A stretch of DNA of 54,690 nucleotides from positions 1-54,690 of the forward strand of contig SFRL01000020.1 in NCBI GenBank assembly GCA_004562765.1. Direction: 5' to 3'. This document shows, one piece after another, positions 46,844 through 54,690 of this stretch (position 1 is its first letter; the number at the start of each line of letters is the position of its first letter). The notes beneath the pieces were generated by a model. It was not told where the DNA came from, made no database searches, and saw only the letters and a list, made by a program, of their open reading frames with translations. The position numbers and the translations under genes are program-made. The DNA is from a bacterium. GTDB taxonomy: Bacteria; Bacillota; Clostridia; Lachnospirales; Lachnospiraceae.

Positions 46844-49027
46844 ATGAAAAAATCACATTTAAAGCGTACAATAGCATTGCTTTTGTCAGTATCGTTTGTG
46901 ATGGCGGAGACAACGGGTGCCTTTGCTGCCAATACCATTCAGACACAGCCGCCGATCGGAACACCCTTTGCGGATGTCACGGAGGATGAAGCGCTTGACT
47001 TTGAACGCGGGTTGGAGAAAGAGCTTGCCGGTGTTACCGGAGCCGATACCGAGCTTTCAAAAAATGCAAAGAAAAAGGCTGCCGCGCTCGTTTCACTTTA
47101 TGGAGAGACAAGCGTGCAGTATGCAGTGATGCGAAAGGGCGAACTGGTTCTGAGTGATGCTTACGGTACGGATGATGCGTCAAAGAAGACAAAGGTTACA
47201 ACAGATTCGATCTACGGTGTGGCTTCCATCAGTAAAATGTTTGCAACAGCAGCGGTCATGAAGCTTGTGGAGGAAGGAAAAGTCGATCTGGACCAGCCGG
47301 TTGTGAAATATATTCCTGAATTCACAATGAAGGATGCGCGGTATAAAGATATTACGGTGCGGATGTTGCTCAATCATTCCTCCGGTTTGATGGGCGGAGA
47401 TCTGGCAAATGCACTGTTGTTTGATGATGCGGACACCTATTATCACGATCATTTTCTGGAAAAGCTGGCAAATGAGACGCTCAAAGCAGATCCCGGTGCC
47501 TACAGTGTCTATTGTAATGACGGTTTTTTGCTGGCAGAGCTTGTGGTAGAGCGTGTCAGTGGCAAGAGTTTTACCGATTATCTTCAGGATACGGTCTTTA
47601 CACCGCTGGGACTTACACATACGAGAACACCGCAGCAGCTTAGCGATGCGGATTCAGTGGCAGGTGCTTATCTGAAAAAAGGAGATCCAAAGCTTCCGAC
47701 GGAGTGCTTTAATACGATCGGTACCGGCGGACTGTATTCGTGTGCAGAGGATCTGTGCCGCTTCGGCATGATATTTACGAAAAATAACGGAAAGCTGTTA
47801 TCTTCATCTTCTGTGGCTGCCACAATGGTGCAGGAAGGAAGAAAGGGACAGTGGTGTGAGGAGTATTCCGGCATGCTGGATTTTGGTCTCGGGTGGGACA
47901 GTGTGGACACATACCCGTTTGCAGACTATGGTATTACCGCGGTCGAAAAAGGAGGAGATTCGCTGTTTTATCATGGGGAGCTTGTGGTATTCCCGGAATA
48001 TGATCTGTCGGTAGCAGTATTGTCTTCCGGAGGTTCCAGCGCTTATGATGCGATCTTCGCACAGTATCTGGCAAAAGAATTACTCAAAGAGCAGGGCGTT
48101 TTGAGCAAGGAAAAGATCGATGGCGTGCAGACGAAATATACAGTGAAGAAGCAGAAAGTGCCGGCAGAACTGGAAACTTATAAAGGATACTATACATCTT
48201 TTGGTGCAACTTATAAGGTCAAACTGACATCAACCGGACTGGAACTTGTAAATCTGGCGGATAAAAAAACAACCATGAAATTTACCTACAGCGGAGACGG
48301 ATATTTTGTTTATCCGGGCGGATCACAGGCTTTGAAATTTATGGTGCAGGACGGCAAAAAATATATGATGGCGGGCACCTACGGCACACTGCCGGGCATC
48401 GGCACCAGTTTTTCTTACATGTATATCGGTCAGAAATCGGCGACAAAAAAACTGGATGAGTCCGTAAAAAAGGCATGGAAGGAACGGGATGACAAGACCT
48501 ATTTCGTTTTGTCGGAAAAGTATTCTTCTATCATGTATGCCCAGGGTGGCGTGATGCTCGAACTGGATATGGATGACAGCCAGCCGGGATACTTTTACAA
48601 CGATAAGATCGTGGACGCCAATACGGCAGTCGAATTTACGGATATGCCGATGAATCTTTCCAGAGATGCGCGGAATTATACGTTTGCAAAGAATGCAGAC
48701 GGCAAAGAATATCTGTCCTGTGAGGGTATTTATGCAGTGCGCGAGGATGCGTTGAAAAACCTGTCATCCAAGTCATCTTTTACGGTGAAGATCAGCAGTA
48801 CGAACGGTTATGCAAAGTGGTACAAGGTCGGAACGAAGCTGGCGGGAAAGACCATGAAGGTGACACTGCCGAAGGATCAGGGTGCAATGGTATCTGTTTA
48901 CGGTTCGGACAAAAGCTTGAAAATGAACACCTATATTTCGGGGACGAAGTCTGTGAAGCTTCCGAAAAACGGCTTTGTGGTTTTTGCCGGGGATAAGGGA
49001 GCTGAGATCAAGGTAAAAATAAAGTAA
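46844..49027 (+). CDS. secreted serine hydrolase, beta-lactamase/PBP-like
   Basis: This 727-residue exported protein has a signal peptide (basic start, IALLLSVSFVM core, probable cleavage after AFAA at about 29). The class C beta-lactamase-like domain spans about 75-430 with S128-x-x-K131 (GVASISKMF) and Y223-x-N225 (YCN) as catalytic motifs, and LLNHSSGLMGG, typical of esterase EstB or D-aminopeptidase-like enzymes. The remaining 300 residues have no recognised domain; repeated beta-strand-rich stretches suggest binding modules. It ends without sortase signal. The substrate (peptide, ester or cell-wall stem) is unknown. The gene is 11 bases from the next. Confidence 0.82.
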   Translation: MKKSHLKRTIALLLSVSFVMAETTGAFAANTIQTQPPIGTPFADVTEDEALDFERGLEKELAGVTGADTELSKNAKKKAAALVSLYGETSVQYAVMRKGELVLSDAYGTDDASKKTKVTTDSIYGVASISKMFATAAVMKLVEEGKVDLDQPVVKYIPEFTMKDARYKDITVRMLLNHSSGLMGGDLANALLFDDADTYYHDHFLEKLANETLKADPGAYSVYCNDGFLLAELVVERVSGKSFTDYLQDTVFTPLGLTHTRTPQQLSDADSVAGAYLKKGDPKLPTECFNTIGTGGLYSCAEDLCRFGMIFTKNNGKLLSSSSVAATMVQEGRKGQWCEEYSGMLDFGLGWDSVDTYPFADYGITAVEKGGDSLFYHGELVVFPEYDLSVAVLSSGGSSAYDAIFAQYLAKELLKEQGVLSKEKIDGVQTKYTVKKQKVPAELETYKGYYTSFGATYKVKLTSTGLELVNLADKKTTMKFTYSGDGYFVYPGGSQALKFMVQDGKKYMMAGTYGTLPGIGTSFSYMYIGQKSATKKLDESVKKAWKERDDKTYFVLSEKYSSIMYAQGGVMLELDMDDSQPGYFYNDKIVDANTAVEFTDMPMNLSRDARNYTFAKNADGKEYLSCEGIYAVREDALKNLSSKSSFTVKISSTNGYAKWYKVGTKLAGKTMKVTLPKDQGAMVSVYGSDKSLKMNTYISGTKSVKLPKNGFVVFAGDKGAEIKVKIK

Positions 49028-49038
49028 TGTGAGGAAGA

Positions 49039-50070
49039 ATGATGAGAAAGAAATTTCGTGTTTTAAGTCTGGTCGCGGTGGCGGCACTTCTGGCGGGGTG
49101 CGGTGGAAACAGCGGCGATTACAGCAAATATGTGACGCTGTGCGATTATAAAAACCTGAGTACAGAGCTCGTGGTGGAAAAAGTCTCTGACGAAGAACTG
49201 GATGAATACGAGAAAGAGCAGCTGGATGAATATGTAACCTACGAGGATGCGGACGGACCTGTAAAAGAAGGTCAGCTCGTACAGGTATCGCTGATGGCGA
49301 AGGATGGTGACGAAATCGTTTATGACTTTTCCGATGAGGGTGGTTATGAGATGACGATCGGGCAACAGGAATTTGGTGTGGAGGTGGATGACGCACTGAT
49401 CGGAGGTGTGATCGGCGATGTGTTAGATCTTTCTGTCTCATATGATGATGATTTTGAGGACGCACAGCTTTGTGGGAAGGATATCAGTTATCATATAGTG
49501 ATCCGGAAAATATCCGATGTGATCTATCCGGAATTGACGAATGAATTCGTAAAAGAGCAATTCGGTGAGCAGTCTGTGGAAAACTGGCGGGATACGCTAA
49601 GGGAAGAACTGGAATCTGAGCATCAGGCTGAGGCAACAGAGGATATGCGCAATAATCTGGCGCAGCAGGTGATTGACGGGTCACAGATCAGCGGCTATCC
49701 GAAGGATCTGTATAAACAAAAGTGTGAAGAGATCCGGGCGGGTTATCAAAGCTATGCAGATATGTTTGGATGCTCGCTTGACGAAGTTTATGAGATGCTT
49801 GAAATGGATGAGAAAGCGCGCGAAAAGGAATATCTGGATGAGACCTATCGGACGATGATACTGGCCATGATCCGTCAACAGGAAGGCATTGCGCTCTCGG
49901 ATGAACAGATGCAGGAGAAGCTGGAAGCGTACGCAGAGGAGAATGAATACGATACAGTGGAAGACCTTTTGGCAGATTACGATGAGGACAGTCTGAAGGA
50001 ATATTTTTTGGATGAACTGACGCTGGATTTTCTGGAGGAGCATGCTGATATTACGGTTTCAGAAAAATAA
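49039..50070 (+). CDS. trigger-factor-like peptidyl-prolyl isomerase lipoprotein
   Basis: This 343-residue lipoprotein has lipobox LLAGCGG (Cys about 21), a central FKBP-type domain (GPVKEGQLVQVSLMAKDGDE to YHIVIRKISD, about 70-160) and a C-terminal all-helical, highly acidic domain similar to the trigger factor chaperone arm (LTNEFVKEQFGEQSVENWRDTLREEL). The trigger-factor N-terminal ribosome-binding domain is absent. Anchored outside the cell it would fold exported proteins; the serine hydrolase 11 bases upstream is an obvious client. No PrsA-type parvulin domain is present. Confidence 0.8.
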   Translation: MMRKKFRVLSLVAVAALLAGCGGNSGDYSKYVTLCDYKNLSTELVVEKVSDEELDEYEKEQLDEYVTYEDADGPVKEGQLVQVSLMAKDGDEIVYDFSDEGGYEMTIGQQEFGVEVDDALIGGVIGDVLDLSVSYDDDFEDAQLCGKDISYHIVIRKISDVIYPELTNEFVKEQFGEQSVENWRDTLREELESEHQAEATEDMRNNLAQQVIDGSQISGYPKDLYKQKCEEIRAGYQSYADMFGCSLDEVYEMLEMDEKAREKEYLDETYRTMILAMIRQQEGIALSDEQMQEKLEAYAEENEYDTVEDLLADYDEDSLKEYFLDELTLDFLEEHADITVSEK

Positions 50071-50123
50071 CAGGAACAACTAACATGTTATTGCTTTTTT
50101 ATAGATACAAAGGTTGTTCTATA

Positions 50124-50152
50124 TTGTTTTTTGTAAAATAAAGGCTTACAAT
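50124..50152 (+). promoter_or_regulatory. putative promoter of pta
   Basis: TTGTTT (50124-50129), 17 bases, TACAAT (50147-50152). Confidence 0.5.
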
Positions 50153-50203
50153 AAGGGCAAATAAAAGATTTATAAAAAAAGCAAAAAGAAAAGGAGAAGA
50201 AAA

Positions 50204-51187
50204 ATGTTTGGTTTTGGACAGCTCATTGACATTTTAAAGAAAAGCCCGAAAAAGATCGTGTTCACTGAGGGGAGTGATCCGCGTATTCTGGAGGCTGCTT
50301 CGCGTTTGCTTGCCAGCAATTTCCTTAGCCCGATCCTGGTGGGAAAAGAGGATGAGATCCTTCGCGCGGCAGAGGAGAGCGGCTTTAATATTCGCGGTGC
50401 ACATATTGTAGATCCTGATAAGTATGAGCGCTTTGACGAGATGGTGGACATGTTCTGTGAGCTTCGCAAGAGCAAGGGTGTGACTCCGGAGCAGGCGAAA
50501 AAGACACTGTCTCAGGCAAATTACTTCGGAACAATGCTCGTAAAGATGGGCGAGGCAGATGCACTGCTTGGCGGTGCAACTTACTCAACCGCAGATACGG
50601 TTCGTCCGGCATTACAGTTGATCAAGACAAAGCCCGGAAACAGCATCGTATCTTCCTGCTTCATTCTTGTAAGACCCAGTGCTACCGGTGATAACGAGGT
50701 GCTTGCCATGGGTGACTGCGCGATCAACATCAAGCCGAGCGAGGATGAGCTGGTTGAGATCGCAACAGAGACCGCAGAGTGTGCAAAGATCTTCGGTATC
50801 GATCCGAAGGTGGCATTTTTAAGCTACTCTACATTGGGTTCAGGTTCCGGCGAGGACGTAGATAAGATGCGTAATGCCGCTGCGAAGACAAAAGTAAAAG
50901 TTCCTGAGCTTCCGATCGAAGGTGAGCTGCAGTTTGACGCTGCTGTTTCTCCCCGTGTTGCCCGTACCAAATGTCCGCAGTCAGAGGTGGCAGGACATGC
51001 CAATACCTTTATTTTCCCGGACATCAATGCAGGAAACATCGGTTACAAGATCGCACAGCGCATGGGTAATTTCGAGGCATATGGTCCGATTCTGTTAGGA
51101 CTGAATGCGCCGATCAATGATCTTTCACGTGGATGTAATGCAGCCGAGGTATATTCTATGGCGATCATTACTGCTGCGCTGGCATAA
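50204..51187 (+). CDS. pta: phosphate acetyltransferase
   Basis: This 327-residue, full-length Pta converts acetyl-CoA and phosphate to acetyl phosphate, the first step of acetate formation. Family motifs are FTEGSDPRILEAASRLL at the N-terminus, EADALLGGATYSTADTVRPALQ, LVRPSATGDNEVLAMGDCAIN, FLSYSTLGSGSGEDVDK, and the C-terminal HANTFIFPDINAGNIGYKIAQR. AAAGGAG precedes the ATG. The usual partner ackA does not follow; a large hairpin ends the unit. Confidence 0.95.
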   Translation: MFGFGQLIDILKKSPKKIVFTEGSDPRILEAASRLLASNFLSPILVGKEDEILRAAEESGFNIRGAHIVDPDKYERFDEMVDMFCELRKSKGVTPEQAKKTLSQANYFGTMLVKMGEADALLGGATYSTADTVRPALQLIKTKPGNSIVSSCFILVRPSATGDNEVLAMGDCAINIKPSEDELVEIATETAECAKIFGIDPKVAFLSYSTLGSGSGEDVDKMRNAAAKTKVKVPELPIEGELQFDAAVSPRVARTKCPQSEVAGHANTFIFPDINAGNIGYKIAQRMGNFEAYGPILLGLNAPINDLSRGCNAAEVYSMAIITAALA

Positions 51188-51207
51188 TATCTTTCGTAAC
51201 GTAAATA

Positions 51208-51292
51208 CTCCCGCATTAACATATTTGCGACTTTTGACCGACCGAGCTTGACGAGGGTAAGGTCAACCGGAGCAGATATGTTGATGCGGGAG
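51208..51292. terminator. large 21-base-pair hairpin between pta and amidohydrolase
   Basis: CTCCCGCATTAACATATTTG at 51208 pairs with CAGATATGTTGATGCGGGAG ending at 51292 (two G-U pairs). The loop holds a second stem, TTGACC/GGTCAA. There is no T-run, so it may be a transcript end stabiliser or repeat as much as a terminator. It lies between convergent genes. Confidence 0.6.
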
Positions 51293-51296
51293 CAAT

Positions 51297-52097
51297 TTAT
51301 AAGTCGAGAAGTTTGCTTCCGGTTCGGTAGCAGATATCGTCCATCTGCTCCTGCGTCAGCGGGAGCTTTTTTAATTCCTCCAGTGTGTGCGCGGCGGTGT
51401 CCCAGGGAGTGTCTGTGCCAAAGAGCAGATGATCGCTGCCATGCTGGTCGACGATGGTCATGAACTGCTCCTGGGTGATCACGCCGAGTGAGAAGGAGAT
51501 GTCAAAGTAGAGTGCAGGATCAGTCAATAGCTCAATGACCTGGTCCCACTGCTTCCAGCCACCTGTGTGAGCAAGGATCACATGGGTGGGGTGAAGCTCG
51601 CCCACCATATGTCTGGTGCGTGTAGTGGGGCAGTGCACATCATCCGGATATCCGATATCAATCCCGGCATGGATCGTGGTGTATAGTTCAAGAGCTTCTG
51701 CTTCTGCGATGACGTTTAACATGAGTGGATCATCTACAAGGCGGGACTGGTAGTCCGGATGAAGTTTAATTCCTTTAAAACCATTATCTTTCAGCCATTT
51801 TAATTCTGCTTTATAGTCTGCAAAATCCGGGTGCATCGCACCGAAAGAGATGATGCCGGTTTCATCGGAAACAGCATTTGTCTCCAGCGCCCGTCGGTTG
51901 ATCTTTTCTACCTGAGTAGGATTGGTGGCAACGGGAAGCACGACGGAGATATCCACACCATCGCGTTTCATGGCATTCTTCAAACCCTGCACGGTGCCGT
52001 CTGTACGCGGTGGGATCCCTGCGCGCTCACTCAACTCTTTGATCGCGGCCGCAGCAATCTTGTCCGGAAATGTGTGTGTATGAAAATCGATTAACAT
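51297..52097 (-). CDS. amidohydrolase family protein (TIM-barrel metal-dependent hydrolase)
   Basis: This 266-residue protein is of the Amidohydrolase_2 family. It has the N-terminal metal motif LIDFHTHTFPDK, KGIKLHPDYQ, the His of LAHTGGW and the Asp of LLFGTDTPW, together a complete metal-site set. Substrates in this family vary widely (decarboxylation or hydrolysis); none can be named. The stop lies five bases from the large hairpin. Confidence 0.85.
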   Translation of the reverse strand: MLIDFHTHTFPDKIAAAAIKELSERAGIPPRTDGTVQGLKNAMKRDGVDISVVLPVATNPTQVEKINRRALETNAVSDETGIISFGAMHPDFADYKAELKWLKDNGFKGIKLHPDYQSRLVDDPLMLNVIAEAEALELYTTIHAGIDIGYPDDVHCPTTRTRHMVGELHPTHVILAHTGGWKQWDQVIELLTDPALYFDISFSLGVITQEQFMTIVDQHGSDHLLFGTDTPWDTAAHTLEELKKLPLTQEQMDDICYRTGSKLLDL

Positions 52098-52329
52098 TTG
52101 TAAGCCCTCTTTCTATCTTTTGGAATCGTATTATAGTTTACCCCAATTTTCAAAATGAAACAACTGTAGATTGAAATTTAAGAAATTCTTAAATTTTATG
52201 CAAGTGAAGAACTCCTGCAATCTAGGCATTTTTCTCCTGAAAGCGTTGATTTTACAAGGGTTTGCGGATTTTTCAATGTTCACGAAAAAACGTGAAGATT
52301 TGTGACAATGTCACTCGGTTAGCAACAAA
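52098..52329. other. probable attachment region next to the integrase
   Basis: No gene. Contains two small palindromes: TTCACG-aaaa-CGTGAA (about 52280-52298) and GTGACA-a-TGTCAC (about 52303-52315), plus a near-direct repeat TAGCAACAAAT / TAGTAACAAAT just behind the integrase stop. As the integrase ends here and chromosomal genes begin on the other side, an attachment site is expected in this stretch. The core cannot be fixed without the other end. Confidence 0.45.
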
Positions 52330-53415
52330 TTAGTAACAAATCGGTGTCTGTATTTTTTCTATCTCTGTACGTAAGTCGTCCAGAGTCCGGTGACCATATT
52401 TGGCATTGGTAATATCAGCGCCGAACGAATGACCCATCATTCTCTTTCGGTCATTTTCATTTACGCCGTACTTTTCGCATAGCATAGAAAATGTGTGCCT
52501 GCAATCGTGCGGCGTATGTTTTTTGCCGGATGCTGTATTTGACAATCCAAGGTTACTCAGCTTTTTATACATGCTTTTGCGGAATGCTTGAACAGAGCAT
52601 CCGAGCAGATTGCTGTCTGTATATCTATCAGATACCATGTCATATATAGCTGAGTGTATCGGCACAATTCTTTCTTTGGATGATCTGGTTTTCACACCGC
52701 CCTTAAAATACCGTTCTTCCAGGTTTACTTCCATATTCTCAAATGCCTTGATCCTGTATCCGGAATAGCACATGATCAGTATCATCTGTGTTACATAATC
52801 AGAACTGTCATTCCATAAGATCTGCAGTTCATCATCTGTAAATGGCTCACCGGATTCATCATCTTCCTCTTTGGGGATATAAAGGAACTGTGAGTAGTCT
52901 TTGTCGATGATCTCATATTTTATTGCGTATCTATACATCTGGTGCATCAGAGACACCATGAGCTCTATAGAGGAGTGTTTCAATGTGCAGGAGTTGATTA
53001 CCTTTTGCAAATCGTCATACTTTATCTGGCCGAACTGCATATGGTGTATCTCTGCACAATTCTTGAATGCTGCCCTTGTAGAGTTCCTAGAAGCCTCTGA
53101 GAGCCGCTTTTCTGCGCTGAAATACTTTTCGTGGTAAAAATGTTCATATACCTCTGCAAAAGTCGGCGTACGGTCAATATACACGTTCCTGTTGACCTTT
53201 ATTTTCCCTTGCTTCTCCAGATTGTACGTGGTTAGAAGTTCATATGCATCATCCCAGGTCTCTTTGTAGCCGAGGGCCTTTGGAGTTACCGGGCCTTTCT
53301 TTGTCCACTCAGTCACCGGAGGATAAACGGCATAAGGACAGCGGCGACCTTTTCCCAAGAATTTGATGCTTCCATAACCATTTGGTAATTTCATTCGCTT
53401 TTTCCTATGTGCCAT
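52330..53415 (-). CDS. tyrosine recombinase / integrase
   Basis: This 361-residue site-specific recombinase has an N-terminal arm-binding part (KRRMKLPNGYGSIKFLGKG-like start, about 1-60), a core-binding SAM-like domain (about 80-195) and the catalytic domain. Active-site residues are seen: Arg in YSGYRIKAF, the HDCRHTF box (His-x-x-Arg), His in MMGHSF and Tyr in NAKYGHRT near the end. It resembles integrases of Clostridia conjugative or phage-derived elements. The 3' end faces chromosomal genes, usual for an element end. A structured leader precedes the start. Confidence 0.9.
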   Translation of the reverse strand: MAHRKKRMKLPNGYGSIKFLGKGRRCPYAVYPPVTEWTKKGPVTPKALGYKETWDDAYELLTTYNLEKQGKIKVNRNVYIDRTPTFAEVYEHFYHEKYFSAEKRLSEASRNSTRAAFKNCAEIHHMQFGQIKYDDLQKVINSCTLKHSSIELMVSLMHQMYRYAIKYEIIDKDYSQFLYIPKEEDDESGEPFTDDELQILWNDSSDYVTQMILIMCYSGYRIKAFENMEVNLEERYFKGGVKTRSSKERIVPIHSAIYDMVSDRYTDSNLLGCSVQAFRKSMYKKLSNLGLSNTASGKKHTPHDCRHTFSMLCEKYGVNENDRKRMMGHSFGADITNAKYGHRTLDDLRTEIEKIQTPICY

Positions 53416-53536
53416 ATTGTATCATCCTTTCCTAAAAATGAATATAAAAATAACAGCCAGCGAAAAACATGTGTTCCGCTTGCGCTTGGCTGCTCCGAAT
53501 GATACAATATGCTTGTCTAGGGCTTCTGTATCATTC
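53413..53536 (-). promoter_or_regulatory. inverted-repeat leader of the integrase gene
   Basis: CATATTGTATCAT (53413-53425), which includes the integrase start codon, and ATGATACAATATG (53499-53511) are a perfect 13-base inverted repeat. A third related piece, TGTATCATTC (53527-53536), pairs with GAATGATACA (53497-53506). Alternative pairings could hide or free the integrase start, or the repeats could be binding sites for an excision/regulatory protein. Confidence 0.6.
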
Positions 53537-53543
53537 AGGAGTT

Positions 53544-53579
53544 GCCGCTCTGGTGTTGGAGCATCAGGGCGGCTTTTTT
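53544..53579 (+). terminator. GC-rich hairpin with T-run
   Basis: GCCGC-TC-TGGTG (53544-53555) pairs with GCATCAGGGCGGC (53561-53573), followed by six T on the plus strand. On the minus strand the same hairpin stands directly after the DUF1828-type gene stop and ahead of the integrase leader. Confidence 0.6.
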
Positions 53580-53581
53580 AT

Positions 53582-54340
53582 TTATGCCGTTAATAACTCT
53601 ATGTTTCTAGGCTGTTCGCGTTCGCTCCAATGAATTGTATCTATTTCATAGTTTGCGAATGCGTCCTCAACACCTCGGCTAATTGAATTGGAGTCATTTA
53701 GAAGTACTATCAATTTTGAATCCTCTCTTCGAGAAGGCTTGGTGTCATCCCATGCAAAGATAGTACTGCTTAATGCTGTTCTCGATGGATTGTTAATGGC
53801 AATGCATAATCTCTCCGGCATATTACGTGTGCGTTGAATTGCAAAATCGTAATTATGAGCATATCCTGACTTTCCAACAAATTGAACATTTTCAAAGCAA
53901 TAAATTTCTCTCGCTTGAAAGAATTCTTGTATATCATCCAAAAAATACGAAGTAACTTTTGTTCTTGCCGTCATATACAAATCATTTACTTTTAAAATGC
54001 ACTGAGTGAAAGCGTGCTTTCTTTTCGCAAATTCTGTAGCAGGCGCAGACAATATCAATTCGTTTTTGCTCAATTTCACACCATACTGGTTCAAAATTGT
54101 AGTTAACTGACGTTTTCTGTTTGGAGTCATTTTAAAACCGGTCATTTCCAGACCATTCAATGTATAGCCATCGTCAGTGAAAAAAATGTCATTACCATCT
54201 TGCTTGACATAAAACTGAAGATAGTCGTTGCTAGAATCAAGAAACGGTGTGTTAATTTCGTAATATTCTCCAACCTGATTAAATGTGATTTCACTTCTAA
54301 GCCATGATGTGTAATCATCAATATATTTTTGAATGTCCAT
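53582..54340 (-). CDS. DUF1828/DUF1829 domain protein
   Basis: This 252-residue protein has an N-terminal DUF1828-like domain (about 1-95: INTPFLDSSNDYLQFYVKQDGNDIFFTDDGYTLNGLE) and a C-terminal part resembling DUF1829 (SGYAHNYDFAIQRTRNMPERLCIAINNPSRT, then FAWDDTK and LIVLLNDS). Such genes travel with prophages and integrative elements; function is unknown, with defence or toxin-like roles suspected only from context. Good GAGAGGAGG site. The small gene upstream on the same strand is 33 bases away, likely the same operon. Confidence 0.7.
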   Translation of the reverse strand: MDIQKYIDDYTSWLRSEITFNQVGEYYEINTPFLDSSNDYLQFYVKQDGNDIFFTDDGYTLNGLEMTGFKMTPNRKRQLTTILNQYGVKLSKNELILSAPATEFAKRKHAFTQCILKVNDLYMTARTKVTSYFLDDIQEFFQAREIYCFENVQFVGKSGYAHNYDFAIQRTRNMPERLCIAINNPSRTALSSTIFAWDDTKPSRREDSKLIVLLNDSNSISRGVEDAFANYEIDTIHWSEREQPRNIELLTA

Positions 54341-54373
54341 GAAAACCTCCTCTCTATGGCATCAATTCAAGTT

Positions 54374-54550
54374 TTAGTTATTTATTCTACCTCTATATAT
54401 TCTGATTGTAAATACATCCTTTGCGGTAGATCCCTTTGCATCAAATTCAATGGAATTTCCTTTTTCCGGAAATGTAATTTCATTTGTGAGAGAATATTTC
54501 AGCATATTAAGTAATTCGTCGGCTTCTTCTTGCGTTAGCTTTTCACTCAT
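54374..54550 (-). CDS. short DUF6978-like protein, probably truncated
   Basis: This 58-residue protein begins MSEKLTQEEADELLNMLKYSL and ends FTIRIYRGRINN. To my recollection it matches the first third of DUF6978-type proteins (about 150 residues), which often stand directly before DUF1828 genes. Here a stop after RGRINN ends it and the next gene follows at once, so the rest is lost. ATG 54550 has GGAGG 7 bases upstream. Family assignment is from memory and tentative. Confidence 0.5.
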   Translation of the reverse strand: MSEKLTQEEADELLNMLKYSLTNEITFPEKGNSIEFDAKGSTAKDVFTIRIYRGRINN

Positions 54551-54567
54551 ATGTACCTCCAATAATC

Positions 54568-54598
54568 AAACGTCAGTTCGCTGATAGACGTTTTTTTT
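54568..54598 (+). terminator. hairpin with T8 run upstream of the DUF6978-like gene
   Basis: AACGTC (54569-54574) and GACGTT (54587-54592) with inner CAG/CTG, followed by eight T on the plus strand. In the minus direction it lies in the leader of the DUF6978-like gene. Confidence 0.5.
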
Positions 54599-54690
54599 AT
54601 TGGAAATCATTATATTGATTGGAAAAATGTTTATTATGCAATAAGTAGTGTATTATCATTTATGCTTGCATATAAAACATTATATTGGAT

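Overview
The window looks like chromosomal DNA of a Gram-positive anaerobe of the class Clostridia, most probably a gut Lachnospiraceae. The basis is the protein families present (DegV pairs, YaaA, PocR sensor, trigger-factor-like lipoprotein, lar genes, Mrp/Mbh-type antiporter), strong AGGAGG ribosome binding sites and sigma-A type promoters. The genus cannot be settled by eye.

Layout. 1-222 is the 3' end of a 23S rRNA gene. 388-4510 is a mosaic built around two near-identical tRNA-Trp loci. Between them lie a DUF4258/YgiT toxin-antitoxin pair followed by a displaced 3' tRNA-Trp fragment with its terminator, the tail of a second antitoxin, and four housekeeping or stress genes (thioesterase, sugar acetyltransferase, bcp, yaaA). 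A small unknown gene and an sce7726-family relic follow the second tRNA. 4541-11100 and 22906-24055 hold three ATP-binding regulator-like genes: one AlbA_2/Schlafen-type protein and two paralogous AAA ATPases. Each is preceded by its own array of short repeats at one helical turn spacing, with a sigma-A promoter embedded in it. Between and around these are a solute-binding lipoprotein fusion, a shortened YkvI-like membrane protein, an iron-type alcohol dehydrogenase, thymidine kinase, an MFS transporter, an HD-GYP protein, a BlaI/BlaR1-like pair, two DegV proteins, a SulP/hydrolase/sulfite reductase operon and an aldose epimerase.

25027-25751 is a 725-base gene-free stretch holding two diverged copies, in opposite orientation, of a roughly 200-base highly structured element. 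25752-36696 reads as one long operon: a second rsmH-like methyltransferase, a nine-gene cation/proton antiporter of Mrp/Mbh type with four ion-translocating subunits and no hydrogenase, and larE. After a frameshifted chemotaxis receptor comes a copper operon (csoR, a copA with a copZ-like domain fused at its C-terminus and its own internal ribosome binding site), which runs on into larB and larC. With larE these three make the nickel-pincer cofactor; no larA is present here. Next are a PocR-type sensor, a c-di-GMP phosphodiesterase, a secreted serine hydrolase with a trigger-factor-like lipoprotein, pta and an amidohydrolase.

52330-54690 is one end of an integrated mobile element: a tyrosine integrase with an inverted-repeat leader, a DUF1828/DUF1829-type gene and a truncated small gene next to it.

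The most interesting signals are the three gene-plus-phased-repeat modules, the paired structured intergenic element, the tRNA-Trp/toxin-antitoxin mosaic, and the nested copZ in copA. All assignments are by eye from sequence motifs; no database search was run.
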